This document shows positions 48,268-61,345 of a DNA stretch of 64,000 bases, piece after piece. Numbering within the stretch: the first letter of the stretch is position 1; every line of letters begins with the position of its first letter. The stretch comes from Bryoerythrophyllum caledonicum (Eukaryota > Streptophyta > Bryopsida > Pottiales > Pottiaceae), in assembly GCA_963971425.1 (NCBI GenBank), contig OZ020524.1, positions 16,061,845-16,125,844 on the forward strand, given 5' to 3'. The translations under genes and the position numbers were made by a program. The notes under the pieces were generated by a model. It did no database searches, was not told the origin of the DNA, and saw nothing but the letters and a program-made list of their open reading frames with translations.

Positions 48268-49533
48268 TCACACAGGAGTGACAAGAGAAGGAAGGAAGGG
48301 GAACACGGCGATGTCAATCTCGGGGCTCTTTCCAACTGAGAGAGGGCACTCAGGCAATGCCTTCCACATCCCAGTGGCGATGTCCAAGACCGCCATGCCC
48401 CCGCTCTGGCTCGTCAAGCAGATGAGCTCCCCGTGCACCACCACGCCATCGCATCGCAGGCCTTGCTTGAAGCTCTCAAATGGAGAACCGGCACCGACCT
48501 CGGACGGGAGCGACGCGACCTCAAGCCAGGTGATGTTCGTCAGCTGCAGCTCAAAGATGTGCACCAGCGTGACCCCGAGCTGCAACTTCTCGGCCACCAG
48601 CACCACGCGTCCTCTGCACTCCACCAGCGACGCTGCCAGGCTGCCTGGTTGCAGGGAGTTGGAAGATCTGGCCTCCCCAAATCCACTTGGGAGCGCAATC
48701 AGCATGGAGCTCCACACCGCGAGCTGCACGTCGTGGGCAATGACGCCGCTGAGCTTGGAGCTCACGCCCTCATCCACAATGCAGTACAGAAACCCGTTGC
48801 AGAAGGCCGCAGTGCGACCTCTGATGCCGGTGACTCCGGGCGGCAAGCTGTGCGAGGTGATGTTCCAGCTCTTGGAGCTATTGTCGTAGACCTCTGTTTT
48901 GCACGTCGCGGAGATCGTGATGATCTTGTAGGATTTGGAGCCAGGCTCCATCACCATGTGGATGAGGCTCTGGCCCACGCAGAGCTGGCCCGAGGATCTG
49001 GGCAAATTCTTCCACTGGCGTGTGATGGGGTTGCACATCACCAGGAGCTCAAAGCAGTTGCGCAGACACAGCAGCCCTCCAGCGCCCGCGACGTAGGTCA
49101 CTTTGTAAGGGACGAAGTTCAACGGCGCCAGGCGCTGCCACCGGTGGTTGGCGAAGTCGAAGGCGCAGCACTTGCGGCCGTAGCTCTTGGAGAACACCAT
49201 TGGGAAGTAGGGTGGGTTTGCCACGGCGGGAATCTCACCCCTTGCACTCAGGAACGTCGGAGAGGCAATTAGAGTGCGCCATCGTTTGCAGACGCAGCGG
49301 GCGCGGATGAGAGCTGGGAGTGGCAGGTGGGCAAGGATCCTCTCCACAGCTTCCACTGGCAGCTTCTCAGCCTGTTTCATCTTCAGAGGCAAAGACGCCA
49401 CTGGCGCCACAGCAACCGCAGGTTTCTCCTCCCGGTTCCTTTTGGCCATCCACCGGTTCATCATCCCAGCGCTGTTCCGCCGGTCGCTGCTGCCTTTCCA
49501 AAACCTCTTCCAAAATGTCCTCGAGGAATCCAT
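48268..49533 (-). CDS. F-box/kelch-type protein (421 aa, intronless)
   Basis: The ATG at 49533 (MDSSRTFWKR) is the first true ATG; the open frame extends six codons further upstream without one. Residues about 57-95 form an F-box (KLPVEAVERILAHLPLPALI, then RCVCKRWRTLIASPTF), which should bind SKP1 in an SCF ubiquitin ligase. The C-terminal part has kelch/galactose-oxidase-like blades: CCAFDFANHRWQRLAPL, VMCNPITRQWKNLPRSSG, TEVYDNSSKSWNITS and MAVLDIATGMWKALPECP. A Met/Arg-rich basic N-terminus precedes the F-box. The layout is that of plant single-exon F-box/kelch proteins; the substrate is unknown. It is GC-rich, and its 3' end faces HMG-CoA lyase. Confidence 0.94.
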   Translation of the reverse strand: MDSSRTFWKRFWKGSSDRRNSAGMMNRWMAKRNREEKPAVAVAPVASLPLKMKQAEKLPVEAVERILAHLPLPALIRARCVCKRWRTLIASPTFLSARGEIPAVANPPYFPMVFSKSYGRKCCAFDFANHRWQRLAPLNFVPYKVTYVAGAGGLLCLRNCFELLVMCNPITRQWKNLPRSSGQLCVGQSLIHMVMEPGSKSYKIITISATCKTEVYDNSSKSWNITSHSLPPGVTGIRGRTAAFCNGFLYCIVDEGVSSKLSGVIAHDVQLAVWSSMLIALPSGFGEARSSNSLQPGSLAASLVECRGRVVLVAEKLQLGVTLVHIFELQLTNITWLEVASLPSEVGAGSPFESFKQGLRCDGVVVHGELICLTSQSGGMAVLDIATGMWKALPECPLSVGKSPEIDIAVFPFLPSLVTPV

Positions 49534-50636
49534 GGCTGGATATTTAAACAAACTTCACGCACATACCAATCAACAACATTCAGGTACCACCGTCTCTGTT
49601 GTGCGTTTCTTCTCCTCGAAGTGGAAACCATGCGTGAATATGCCAATCCCTAACCAGCATTAGTAGGGGTTTTGCACAAGTTTTGCACCTGGATGACTCT
49701 GATGATCAGTCTTCACATCACTCGGCACATACCAAATAACATTCAGGTACCATCGTCTCTACTTCTGGTCTTCTAAACCATCTCAGTAGCATGCAAACTC
49801 ACGTATCAACGTGTAAATCAAGGCTATATTCGTTTTTTCATTGCCAGTTGGGTTATCTCTCTTTGACCAATTCGCACTTTTTTTTTCGCTCCTCTTACAT
49901 GCGTACACAACAGAGCCTACTCTGAATTCAGAAATGATATCAAAACACTTATATTGCATCTAGAAAGTTTTGCACAAAGCCGCCAATATAACCAACATAG
50001 CCGTGATTGTTCGTCAGAGTTGGACTAACATTATTCTGTATGACGACAGTCGGAAGCATGAGCATTAGGAGTAGAACACGCATGTGTTTTGTAGAGGTTT
50101 TGTAGAAGTTGTGCACCTGGAGGAGTCTGACGATCAGTCTTGGCGGCAGGGACGGACAAACCTCGGAGCTGCAAATTTTTTGTAGAGAAACACAGACAAT
50201 GCGACAGCAAGAACCCCCGCCACCCCGTACTGTGCCTCGACGGGGACCGTCATTCGCAGTCCGGACTAAAGGCTCTGACTCCGATCGCTGTGTGATCTGC
50301 ACCAAGATGCATCATCTCCACAACCACAGGACCATCATCGTGCAAGCAACCACCATAGCAGGGGCATCGCTGCCAATCCCAGGGGCATCCACAACTTATG
50401 CTCAACATGGTACATGTCACTTCACCCATGTCATTGACAGGACAACCTAACCTCGCAAGGATCGTCATCGGAGCACCGGCCGATCATCAAATCGTCAGGC
50501 GTTGCGAACAGGATACTCAATGCGTGTGTGGGAACTTTGGAAGGTGGCGCCTCTTCAAATCTCTACCTCTCTTTCTCTCTCTCTCCCTTGCACTGAACCC
50601 TTTCATGCTGAGGGTAGCATCCGGCTGCCAACACTC
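49534..50636. other. F-box gene upstream region with diverged direct repeats
   Basis: ACATTCAGGTACCAxCGTCTCT occurs at about 49579 and 49740, and GCACCTGGAxGAxTCTGAxGATCAGTCTT at about 49685 and 50115. This indicates an old segmental duplication of 160-430 bp. A plus-strand frame at 50109-50450 has no recognisable domain. The promoter of the minus-strand F-box gene should lie here. Confidence 0.55.
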
Positions 50637-50672
50637 TAAACCCTAAACCCTAAACCTAAACCCTAAACCTAG
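50637..50672. repeat. Interstitial telomere-like tract (CCCTAAA)n
   Basis: About five CCCTAAA units in a row, two lacking one base. This is the plant telomere repeat in the C-rich orientation. It is too short to be a chromosome end. Confidence 0.9.
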
Positions 50673-53134
50673 GTAACACTCCACACCTTGGATGGATGTG
50701 AAGAAATGGCAACAAATGCAAGTTGTTTTGTATTGGTATTCCCTGTAGGAAATTAGTTACAATCACTACACTACTCACTGGATGTACTGTAGTGTGGACC
50801 ATACTATTTCGAAATGTTTATGTGCAATTGTTGACTGACACACACTTGCTTGAGAACAAATACCCGATCAGAACTTGACATGCACTTGCTTTGATGAGAA
50901 TTAGTGTGGGTGATTCACATCAATTATGAATCCACACTATATTTAGCGTTTAGTGTACTAGAAAGATTGTATGAGATGACTAGCTTGTATCTCAATCAGT
51001 GACCACCTTGTTGTTATTTCATGCCATCATTTTAGGAGTGAGTTTCTAAGTGAAAAGTAGGAAATACATAGATTGATTATAGAGCTACAAACTTATTGAC
51101 TCTTTAAGGATGGTATGCCTATAGGTGGTCATTTTTTGAAGTGATTTGCAGATAGCAGATCCGCATGTTCATTGCAACTTGATCTATGAAATGAGGTAAC
51201 TTGCATGGACATGTGCGCTTCCAACGAATGCCTTGAGAATGTGCATCAGAGTCCGACGGGCAAAGTATAATGAAGTGGGGTCATAATCGAACGTACCCTA
51301 TGTATAGATGATGTTCTACATGATCTATTAAGCTTGTAGATTCTTCCAAGCCTTGTGAGCTTGTAGATCTTAAAGGATTAACCTCCAAAGGACCAAAACC
51401 ACCCCAAAATTGCTTCTCTAAGATGAGATGTTGCAGGACTAATTAAAACAACTTTTTACTATTTTCAAGAGTAGAATCTTCAAGTTGACTACTACATTGA
51501 GACACTCAAAACATTTCGTAAATTTTGACTACACATATTGTAAGATACATGCATTTGAAGAGTGCAATATGGTTTTTTTTCTTTCCTACATGGACATGGT
51601 CAACGTACCTTAACTCAAGATAATGACATGTTATTCCACTAGACATTGCATAAATTTTATGGATCTATGTTCTACCTTGTGTTAGGTCATTGCACACCAA
51701 AAATCAGAGGTAATGCAAGAGTTTAGGACAAAAGAAATGGACTTGCAGTGACTAGGAATATAGAAAGTAGACATTTATATAAGAAAATAATTTTATTTCT
51801 TTGATTATTTTATTTATTGTTGGAACTAAAATCCAAACGGTGGATAGTACTATCATGCTTTGTTCTATCAGGATAAATCCTTTAGTAAAATCCTCAATCT
51901 CTATGCATTTTGACCCCAAAAGTTCCTTAACAATTTCTCTAAAAAATAATCCAAAACTGCCACTATCTAAAAGATGCAAGAAAATCAAAATTTAATGTAA
52001 GAAATAGTACTTATAACCATAATATCTTACATTAGACTTGTATATAAACATGCCATATGTTTTTTGGTTGCAATCCATTTCACGGATATAAAGATTACTA
52101 CATTTGAAATTAGAGAAAAAGTTTTTTTCCTTACTCAACAAGGTTAGCCCACTTTGACTTTGTGTATCTTGGAACTTTTACATTAAAGAGTTTTCAAATC
52201 CCTAACCATTATGACCCATATGGTGTTAGACATTTGCTTGCAAAATTTTAGTCCAAAAAGAAGAGTGAAACATGTTGAATTAAGTAGTTTGGTGCAGGGA
52301 GGTACAGAAACAAGACAATGACTACAAAAATGGAGTGGAAGTTTTTGATGCAGACAATTTTACATATTTGAGAATCCAAGAGTCAAACTTTTAATTCTTT
52401 TTCTACTAGTCTAGGATGAATTTTGGATAAAATTAGTAAAACTCTAATTTTACACAATTCATTGAATTATCCAAGAATATTTGGTAAAATGGGTTTTAAA
52501 AACGGGGATTGTTTATCAAATGTTGAGCCATGTCATCTCACCCTCTCCTTTGAAAGTGAGGGTCTTCAAACTTTTGTCACATCAACAACAATCAAAATAA
52601 ATAAATTCTATATGGCAAGCCTGTGTTGGTTGCTCTGCATCTACTGTGGCCGAATCCACTTAAATTTTTTTTCATTACGTAAAAATGACTACTAGAGTTT
52701 TCATAAATGATATCTTCTTAATTCTCCTTCCTACCCGTGATTTGGATTGCTCCACTAGTCTCCCACCCTTAGTGCCTTTACTTAGTGCTCTTTTGAGACA
52801 CTTGTATATTATTGGTTCACGGGATTGCCTAGACTACCTATCATTTCCATTTTTACTTTGAAGGCTGGTAACTTTCAAACCAAAAGTCCAAAAAAATAAT
52901 AAATATATCATGAACAAAATCTTATCAAGGACAATCTAGTATAAAAGTTCAAAGAATATTAGATTTTTATTTTCCAAATTTTAGGAATCAATCCAAAATC
53001 AACTAAAGGGTTGTCCCCCATGTTGTTAGAGTAAAAAAATGGGGGGCTGTCAAGAACTTTCCTTCATTGCTATCCACTTCAAAAAGTGCACTATTTAGCT
53101 CTATAGTAATACTATTAAAGTTTTAAAATATATA
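50673..53134. other. Gene-free AT-rich region
   Basis: No ORF or motif of note. ATTAGTGTGGGTGATTC and TTTAGTGTACTAG near 50905-50965 echo the family-B MITE ends, but no full element can be drawn. Confidence 0.55.
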
Positions 53135-53335
53135 CACTAAGAATGATGTTTAGTGTATCCACACTAATTGATTTTATTATTGCTTTAAGTTTTTACTCTT
53201 GATGAATATTTTTACCGAGAGCACAATTACCTATAGAACCTGAGGAAGCAAATCATTGTAGAAATAGTAAGCAAAAATATTCACCAAGAGTAAAAACTTA
53301 TAGCATTCATAAATTAATTAGCACGGATATATAAA
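53135..53335. mobile_element. MITE family B, copy 2 (degraded)
   Basis: It aligns with 44869-45090: CACACTAATTxATTTT, CTxTAAGTTTTTACT, ATCATTGTAxA, AGTAAAAACTTAT and AAATTAATTAG occur in the same order. Its own inverted arms (TAAGTTTTTACTCTTGATGA and the reverse near 53280) are well kept, while the outer termini are eroded. Confidence 0.8.
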
Positions 53336-53402
53336 AAATATTTTTTAGAGTAGTACTTTTGCTGTTATTTTCCTTTCAAATTCAAAACCTTGAAATTTTT
53401 CA

Positions 53403-53830
53403 TTAAATGTTGGGCTTAGGAAAACTTGTACTCCAACAAAGGATTTGGTTGACGTGGTTCAACAAATCGTCTTCCTCTTGCATCTTAATTGTGAAGAACT
53501 TGCGGCAAATGAAGAGAATGTTGAACAAGCTCTTTGTCTCATGGATGTTGCACAAAATTTGCCATGCTTCCGCATGTCCTTTGCAACTCTTCATATGGGC
53601 AAGTTGGTTGTCCACCAAGTTGAGCCCAATGAACGACATCACCTTTTTTGCACGCCGATCGTAGTCCTTCTTGACTTTAGGGTCGACGTCAAAGGATAGA
53701 GCCTCTTCATAATCATCCACAATCTTCCAAAGGTGCAAGGATGCCAAAACCATCTCCCTCTTGAACTTCCGAAAGTTGAAGTTCTAACCCTTGAACTTAT
53801 TAATGACTCCAACACTCTCACCATCATATG
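53403..53830 (-). pseudogene. Copia-type gag fragment (UBN2 family)
   Basis: The minus-strand frame reads KFKREMVLASLHLWKIVDDY, then LVDNQLAHMKSCKGHAEAWQ, ILFICRKFFTIKMQEEDDLL and HVNQI. This is the usual N-terminal gag pattern (W-x-D, then a length-conserved AxxAW.L and RRKFFTxKM block). An in-frame stop precedes NFNFRKFKRE, and no protease, integrase or RT follows, so it is a relic. Confidence 0.85.
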
Positions 53831-54099
53831 TCATCATGTCTACATACCAACTAACCTCCAATGTGCACTATTGCACCCCAATCACTCAAATAAGCACAAT
53901 CTAAGCTCCAAAGTGTTTGTGTACACTTCAAACATTCACATCAATCCTTTCAAAAATCTACAATTTAAATTTGCGCATCATCTAAAAAATCAACCTCTTC
54001 AAGGCTCTATTGTCTAAGTATACACCATACACACTCCAATGACTCAATTTCTAAATTCAATTGTGCACTTTTGCACCTCAAAACACTTAAATCCTACTC

Positions 54100-54455
54100 C
54101 AATACTTGTCACGAAGAGGAAATCGTGTAAAATAAGTCACTCATCCTTGGCATTACTAGGTCAATACCCGTCATGAAGAAGATGAAATGAGTCATTGGTC
54201 TCATTTGATGTACTTGTCACAAAGACAAATATGCAACATAAGTCCTAGTCTCATTTGCAATACCCGTCACAAGGAAGAAATCATATGGAATAAGTCTTTG
54301 GTCTAATTTGCAATATCTGTCATGAAGACAAGTGTGCAAAATAAGTTTCTAGAATTATTTGCAATACCCATTACAAAGACAAAGTGTCCAAGAATAAGCC
54401 TCTGGTATTCTTTATATCACAAGGCCAATACCCATCACAAAGAGGAAAGTGTACA
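54100..54455. repeat. Degenerate ~50-60 bp tandem repeat
   Basis: About seven units contain AATACCCGTCACAAAGAxxAAA followed by AAATAAGTCxCTGGTCTxATTTGC. Spacing is irregular (46-64 bp). No coding capacity. Confidence 0.82.
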
Positions 54456-56519
54456 CATACACTTTTGCACATTTATAAAGTGAACAAGTTTGAATGTACA
54501 CCACCAATGCTCCTAGGAACTCCTTGTGGCATCCTCAATTACCTCCAATGCTCCAACACTCTTTTTCTCAACTCTCGTGCACCTCCAATGCTCTAAATTG
54601 GATCTAATGCACCTCCAACACTAAAAAAAAACTCTCAAGATCTTCTCTTAACCAATTTGTATCAAAATTCTACACTCAACTCACATGAGTGGGCCCATAA
54701 CCTATTGAGGTTTATTAAAAATAGAAATGGTTCACAAGCAAATGAAGCACATAAGGTATTACAAACAATGTTTGCAGTGAGATATTGCTTTCTTTTGAAG
54801 GTTTTTTTTCACATAGTAGCGATTGGTAACAACCTTTACCAATACATACGGGACATCGCATGTCTTACCTTCACCTCTCTCCATTTTTCCCCCTTTTTAC
54901 TTTTTCCTCTAAACATTGTTAGAACTACAAGGAACTCTCAATTCTAACAAAAACGCGATGCTGCAATCTATTGCAGATGGCGAGGCAACATTGAAATATG
55001 GAATTGAGAAGAATGTAGGTGAATGTTGTAGTCCTTATTTTCACGCCAAATAAGGATAGAGAAAAGCTACAAAAACATTGTGTAAAGAAGCGACTTCATG
55101 TAAAAGGTCTACTTCACCGCATTGAGATAATTCTCAAAATAACACATGATACCAAGAACTTGTGGTCTTGATCCATGGCATACCGGTGAGAGTTGTGTAC
55201 TGAGCACACTATCCTGGGGGCCGCCGCAATAGTACAAAATGCCAACTCACAGGGCATATGATGGACCAAATTACAACGCAACTACGATTTACGCCCCATA
55301 ATAAACACTACAGTGAGAATTTGACAAAAGACATGGGATATACATGCACAACTTGATCATTCAATTCACATTTCGTGGATTTCCATTGTATATAGCCACG
55401 ATACACATGAGGCATGGAAGTCCCAAAACATCATAGGCACTTTGTATAACACATAGGTTCCAATGACAGGGCGTAGTCCGAACTCCCCATAAAGACAATT
55501 TGTTGGAGATACAGAAGAGAATTTTCTTAGGTACATTTGCCTATTCTCTCACGTTACTTTTGGAAAACAACGTTCCTTACAAATAAAGTGTGTTGTACAG
55601 GAAGAGGCCCCTCCCCGAGGGCCTCACAAATGGGGAGATAACCGACATGGAGGGCAAGGGCGGTAGCTCGGCTCGACACGGAGGGTATCTTCCAAGCCGT
55701 GAGGCCCGAGGAGGCAAGACTCCTTTGGAGTAACGCCCGTAAAGGTTTCTTTGCCCATTTGCCCATGACGGGTTTTCTGTCTGCCCGTTGTTATTGGTTT
55801 TCTGTTTAATGCCCATTGTTTAGTGCTCAAGGTTTTTGTTTACGTGGTTGAAAACAATTTTTTCACTTAGTTTGTGTGTGTGATTGTTTGAAGTTGATAC
55901 TAGTCAATTGCCTATAATTGATTGGCACTTGTAAGACATAATTAATGTGGTAGTAAGACATTGTTCAATGGAAAAATATATGAGCAACCTAGACTAACAA
56001 ACATACAACAATCTTTTAGTGTACACAAAATGTGAGGTATATTCTTCTCACAATGTCACAGACTTCCTTATTAAATTATATATATGATACATATCTTTTA
56101 GTGCACTTGGAAAGAATACCCAAACAATCAGTGCAGCAGCCTGTCAAGTTAGATGAGGCAGGTCGAGAAATAGAAGCATTGAGCCATGCTCTGAATTGTG
56201 TCTTGCTGTTTCAAGACCTAAATTGCACAAAATTGAATATTAACCAGTCTAATACCAACCCAACATACACCCCTGTGATTATACTCCAACCACTAGCCAC
56301 AATCAAACGCAACCAAGCCCCAAAACCTCACCGTAATTCATCTAACAACAGACCTCAATCACGAACAAAAAATCCATCTCATGAAAAACTCCTCAAGATA
56401 CAACTCCTACATTTATAAGACCAACGCACCTGATACGAGGAACATCACAGAAACCGCATCCAGAGCCGTCACCGTCCTGGTGGGTGTTGTCGAGGGAGCT
56501 AGTAAGGCCCCCTAAAACC
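54456..56519. other. Gene-free region with one unassigned ORF
   Basis: A plus-strand frame at 56032-56418 (128 codons, Asn/Pro/Lys-rich end) matches nothing I recognise. A GC-rich block at 55595-55740 contains a hairpin (GGCCCCTCCCCGAGGGCC) and looks like another repeat tail. No supported gene. Confidence 0.4.
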
Positions 56520-57075
56520 GACAAGTTAAGGAATGTGCATATATGGAGGGAGGAGATAATTATACTAGTATTTTTCAGTGATAGCCAATAGAATTACAAT
56601 TCCAACCCAAGTGATTTCATACTTTTTCGATGAAAATTGAATTAGCTATGAATTTTCAAATTGTGTAGCCATGTTTAGTGGGTGCTAGTAGTAGGTACCC
56701 CCCATCACCAACGACAAAAAGTATGGGTCTTGACTAATAGCAAGCTTCCATTTGGAGCTCAATTGGTGGTAATGGGATGGACGAGGGTTGGATATACCCC
56801 AATTTTACAGGTGTTGGCTATGGGTTTTTGTTGGTTATGGGGGGGCTTACCTTATATTTTTGAACTTGAGCTGTGTCTAGAATTGTATAATAAAGTTTTC
56901 TTGAAAGTGCTTCCCGAACAGGAAAGAGAGGAGTTTTTTTATGCACTAGAATTGATTGTTAAAAATTTCATACTCCCTTTTTTTGCACCAATGAAATGCA
57001 TGAGTACTTATGGCAATCAATGCTCTTAGGTCCTATCCAATGCAAGCTAAAGATTCCCCCCTTAGCACCCCAAGT
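56520..57075 (+). mobile_element. LINE fragment (copy d): RT C-terminal end
   Basis: The plus-strand frame at about 56900-57075 reads PEQEREEFFYALELIVKNFI, then LPFFAPMKCM and, after a small frameshift, AINALRSYPMQAK. This is homologous to the PFFPAPMKCMAINILGPYPM block of copy b. The leading 130 bp (56520-56650) match the sequence at the 3' side of copy b (29640-29520). The fragment is short and disrupted. Confidence 0.7.
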
Positions 57076-60000
57076 TCTCAAAAAGTTGACGAGTGGTTCC
57101 GCCACACTTATCCCAAGTCAAGTCACCATGTGCATGTATGGGTAGTTACCAACATAAGACCATAAGATTTGGGGTGACACGCGGGGTCACTTCCCTTTAC
57201 TCAGGAAATCTTTAGTTGATAAGGCAAATTGTATATACTTTACATGTACGTTTATGAAGGGTGCAGTAAAATAGTCCATACAACTTACAAGCTTATTTGG
57301 ATGAGATGAATGAATATGGAAAGATACAGGTTTACTTCAGCGCATCCGCAGCCATCCTTGGGATGAGCATGCGAAGTCAAAAGAAATCCTCACAGTGACA
57401 TGACATAGGCCCACAACCTCAGTTTCCCGCCATCGTTTGGCGTCTCGCCAAAGAGTAGCATTTTCCCACAACCTTGGCATCTTGCCAAGGAGTCATGACA
57501 TAGCGAGGATTGACCAGCACCAAAGTTTCATGTCAAATGGCTACACGACACTTTCTCCTCGGCAAGTTAGGTGCAAATCGGCAAAAATTAAGGTGGGACA
57601 TATGCGGGGAGTGTGGTAGGGCAACAAAGCATCGATCGGTGGCCACCCTGCCAACCTTCCATGTTCCCAATAATTTGCAAGGGTCCAGAGCGAAAGGAGC
57701 CGTGCAGGTGCCCTTGATGTTTTGAATCAATTTGCATGCACAATAAACTAGAGAAGAATCTACTGTTATCAAAGGTGTTGAGAGACGCGAGTATGAGAGA
57801 AAAGAGACCAGCAAAAGAGCAAGAGCTCATCCTCAGATCCAGGGTTTAATCCCTAGAGATTGGTACAACAGGAGTCCATTCACTGGTGATAGGATCCTTG
57901 TGTCGTACCATTAGTGGTAGTTAATCTAGTATTAAGTGTCATGATCAGGTGGTAATCCCACTATGATACGGTTAGGTGAACCGTACTAGGTCTAGAGTAG
58001 GTCTAGGCTAGGTCCTGGTTAGTGGAGGACCCTGGAGTGGATGGATGTGCTGTCATCCTATCTCAACAAAAGGCATCAAATTGTTCATCATAAATTGTCT
58101 GTGACTTCAAATTTCCAAAGAATGCTTATCCTAATTATATTGGGGCAATTTGGGTGAAACATGATCCTGTGATAGCCTGTTCAGCCTTGAAGAATCAAAA
58201 TATATCTTTTAGTAGCATCTGCGGTAGAAATGCTACAAGAGAATGTACAATTTGAGGCAATTCTGAGGGCCGCTTCACACCAAAACCAAGTTGAGAGGCC
58301 GAACATCGAAATTCAGCCCAAACAATAGGGAGAGGTCAAACTTTTTCAGCTCCAAAAATACATCAAATAATATAAATTAAAGGAAGTTGGCGGCCTCTTA
58401 CAGGAAGTTGATGGTATCTCAAAGGAAGTTTGCTTAAGCTAAAACCCTAAACCCAAATTTGCACTAGAGAGGCCGTCACTGTGGCGCCAAAATTCTCTAA
58501 TAGTGTTGCCATGTAGGTGCAATGGAGGGCGATGGCCTTTGGTGAGAAGGTCAAGAGGCCAAACTTTGGGCATTCTCACAATCTCATTTGGTGGAAGTCT
58601 ATAACCTCTTAACCTTGGTCTTGGTGTGAAGCAGAACTCAATTACAGTTGTATAATATCTAATTTAGTCTAACAATATAGAGAATGAGGCAAGTCGAGGT
58701 TTTCAAAGATGACAATTTTAACCCTTTCAAGATGGCGGTGTATTTGTACACGGCGTGTATATTTTTCTTTGAAAACATCCATGGTCCAATGTAGGATCTC
58801 TCTAGTAAGTCGCAAAAACTCGTTCGCACATACCACACACGGATGACCCACCTGCAAAAGTCAACAACCATATATTGGATAGACACTTCTACTCGTAAAT
58901 GTCATATGTATCATGTAAGATTGGTTGGCAATAGTAGTTTATATAAATATCTAAATTGTCTTTATATGTAGCTTTTCGTTCCATGTGAAAGCTCTTTGGA
59001 GTCCCTTCTTGCCTTCTTCTTTGACCTCCCTACCTCTCCTCAAAAGTTTGTATGTGGAAGCATGTATGAATTATGTATTTTGTCATTGAGCCTATGTTTA
59101 ACCCCTAAATTTCATTGACAATTTCACACCAAAAATACTTCAAAAGCTACCTCTCTAAGATGCAAGTTTCATGCAACGGTGCAAGACCGATTGAAACAAC
59201 TTTTTACTACTTTCAAGTCTAGGATCTTCAATTTAACTACTAACACCATATTCGTTATATTGGAAGTTATCCAGGACTTTGGGAGGTTTACGCCATTGTA
59301 TATATCAATACATTAGTGGCAACTATTCTGAGGTGTTGCAAAGAGGGTGAATGAAGTTAGTCACTAGAGACACAAAAAACAACCTTTTTCATGTTTTCAC
59401 TGAGTGAAACAAAAACAATGCCCTTGCGATTGAAGTAGTGACTACCAATAGTACTCTTTATAGTACCACCAAACTTTAATGCTTGTCTGTGCTAGGGATC
59501 TCTTTAAACCATATTGATGGATGGTACAAGAAGGTGGATGTGGACAAAACCTGGCTCCTATTTTTAGGTTAGAGGGGGGCCATGTTTACACCAAGGTGGG
59601 TCATTTGAGGGAAACTAGGGCTCCAGGCTCCAAATTTGGCAAAAAAATTCCCAGAAAAGCTTCTCCATCCCAAAATAAAAAAAAAGGCAAAAAAAAAAGA
59701 GACCTACCCCTAGCCCACCCTCCGTGACATCCGTCTAAAGAGATGCGTGTGCTAGGTCCGCAACATCTGTACAGGCAGGAATATCGGCACGAAAAGAATA
59801 CGTAGATAACATTCAGCTAAAGCAAGAAAAAGAGCTTGAAAGCAAAAAAACCGTACATGTGGAGTGCAAGATGTCTGTGTAGTTTCTATCTTGTATTCTA
59901 TTTGCTGCCTTTTCCGTCTCCGGATTCCAATCGAAAGGGTCCGTACAGCCTTATTAATGTTATGATCACTGCACAGATGCAGAGCATGCAGATGTAAAGG

Positions 60001-60925
60001 CGATATTTACATGTTCTACACTATTTGGAGCAGGAAATACAGCACGACGTGGACGCAGCTGAGTGTCGAATTTCGAAATTTCCACAGTTGCGTACTGAGT
60101 CATCGACGTAAATCGGACCAAATTTGCAGAGAAGAGAATCCATGAAGAGGGTTGTTCATCACGGATTCATGAAGCTAAACTAGCAGAGGCCCTAGTTATC
60201 AGCTTCGTTCTGGAGGTTGCCGTCGCTAGCTGTCTTTAAACGGCTTAATCATGGAGCACCTGGCGTTCTCAGGAGCCCGGAAGCTTATTCATGGGAGGCC
60301 TTTCACAGTTTTCCAGGTTGGTTCATGACCCCGACTAATTCATCGCTGCTTTCTGTGGAACGTGTTATCTTTGTCACGTTTTGTGCGCAAGGTATCTGAA
60401 TTCAGATGAAGCCAAAACAAACGTCATCGTAGAAGTCAGGTTGTTACTAAAATTGCTTTATGCGAGCCAACTTAGTTGCTTCCAGAGGATTTTGCTTCGA
60501 CCAATGTAAATAGTTTTCGTCAATGCACATGACCGGTTTCTGGGTCATTATTTACGACTAACTTTCAGTTGTGTCCAGAGTATCCATCGAGTGTAATTTG
60601 CTTTTACGAGTGGTATCATTCTCCCTGCAAAATGAGGTAGCCAGATTATAGCTGACGGTTGGATTTATGCTTGCACGTATAACGATTCTACAGACGGTAA
60701 TTTTATCTAGATCATACGTTAGATTGCAAGTGGTAAGGAACGTCGTACTGCCAATTTATCGGATGAGATGATATGATCATCCAATATTTATTGCTATAAT
60801 TGCGTCTAATAGGAGGAGAACTTCCTGTTTTTGGATGTCTTTGTTTATGCGCAGTAGTTTCTAGTAGTTTGCCATGTTGGTGCCGGAGTGGGTATTGTGA
60901 CGATCTTGTGTTGATACAGCATATC
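57076..60925. other. Gene-free region
   Basis: Low-complexity and mixed-composition DNA. Minus-strand frames at 58659-58886 and plus-strand frames at 59521-59727 have no recognisable features. From about 59740 the composition becomes more balanced; this part probably includes the upstream region of the ORF at 60926. Confidence 0.5.
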
Positions 60926-61345
60926 ATGCTTTCGCTCGTGTTGTGCACGACCTACTCAGCCCGCCAGGTTCTGTCGAGTGCTTGGAATGGGACCTACGTA
61001 CAAGAAATGGCTACTGCGAAGCATAATATGACCATCTGGGATGAGAATGTTGAGAAGACCCAAGGCAAATGTTTGGAATTCCATGACAATCGTTTTCCTG
61101 AGCGATTCCACTACTGGCCCGAAGACAGCGATCTGGTTCATCACTGTTGTTTCGATGCAACAAAGGGAAAAGTACGTCCGGAATTCAAGTACAGCAAGTA
61201 CGGCCAACCACTCGAATACGCAATTTACCGAGACGTTGGGTACTTCGACCAGTGCTTGCCATTCTGGAATTGTCGGAAGACATATCGCAACATTATTCAA
61301 ACCCAAGTCTACCTCGCATATTGCGAGAGGACGGACATGTCGAGG
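60926..61345 (+). pseudogene. Hypothetical Cys-rich protein gene, cut by a Copia insertion
   Basis: The open frame from the ATG at 60926 begins MLSLVLCTTYSARQ (a short hydrophobic start, possibly a weak signal peptide). It continues through AWNGTYVQEMATAKHNMTIW, CLEFHDNRFPERFHYWPED, HHCCFDATKGK and QCLPFWNCRKTYRNI. It is rich in Cys, aromatic residues and charged pairs, and its codon pattern looks coding; I recognise no family. The frame also stays open upstream to 60800 without an ATG. The last two codons before the apparent stop (TGT TGA at 61346-61351) are the first bases of an LTR, so the original C-terminus is displaced beyond the retrotransposon, outside this window. It could also be the 5' exon of a longer gene. 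Confidence 0.5.

Noticed and set aside
48433-49272. 279-codon plus-strand ORF
   Set aside because: It lies antisense to the F-box/kelch gene in GC-rich DNA and has no recognisable domain; the minus-strand protein explains the open frame.
55554-55816. Overlapping minus-strand ORFs of 70-79 codons
   Set aside because: They coincide with a GC-rich hairpin block, and frames overlap in two registers. This is better explained as a repeat tail than as protein.
57840-58030. Possible tRNA or LTR
   Set aside because: Short repeated words (TAGGTCTAGAGTAGGTCTAGG) caught the eye, but there is no cloverleaf, A/B box pair or TG...CA boundary.
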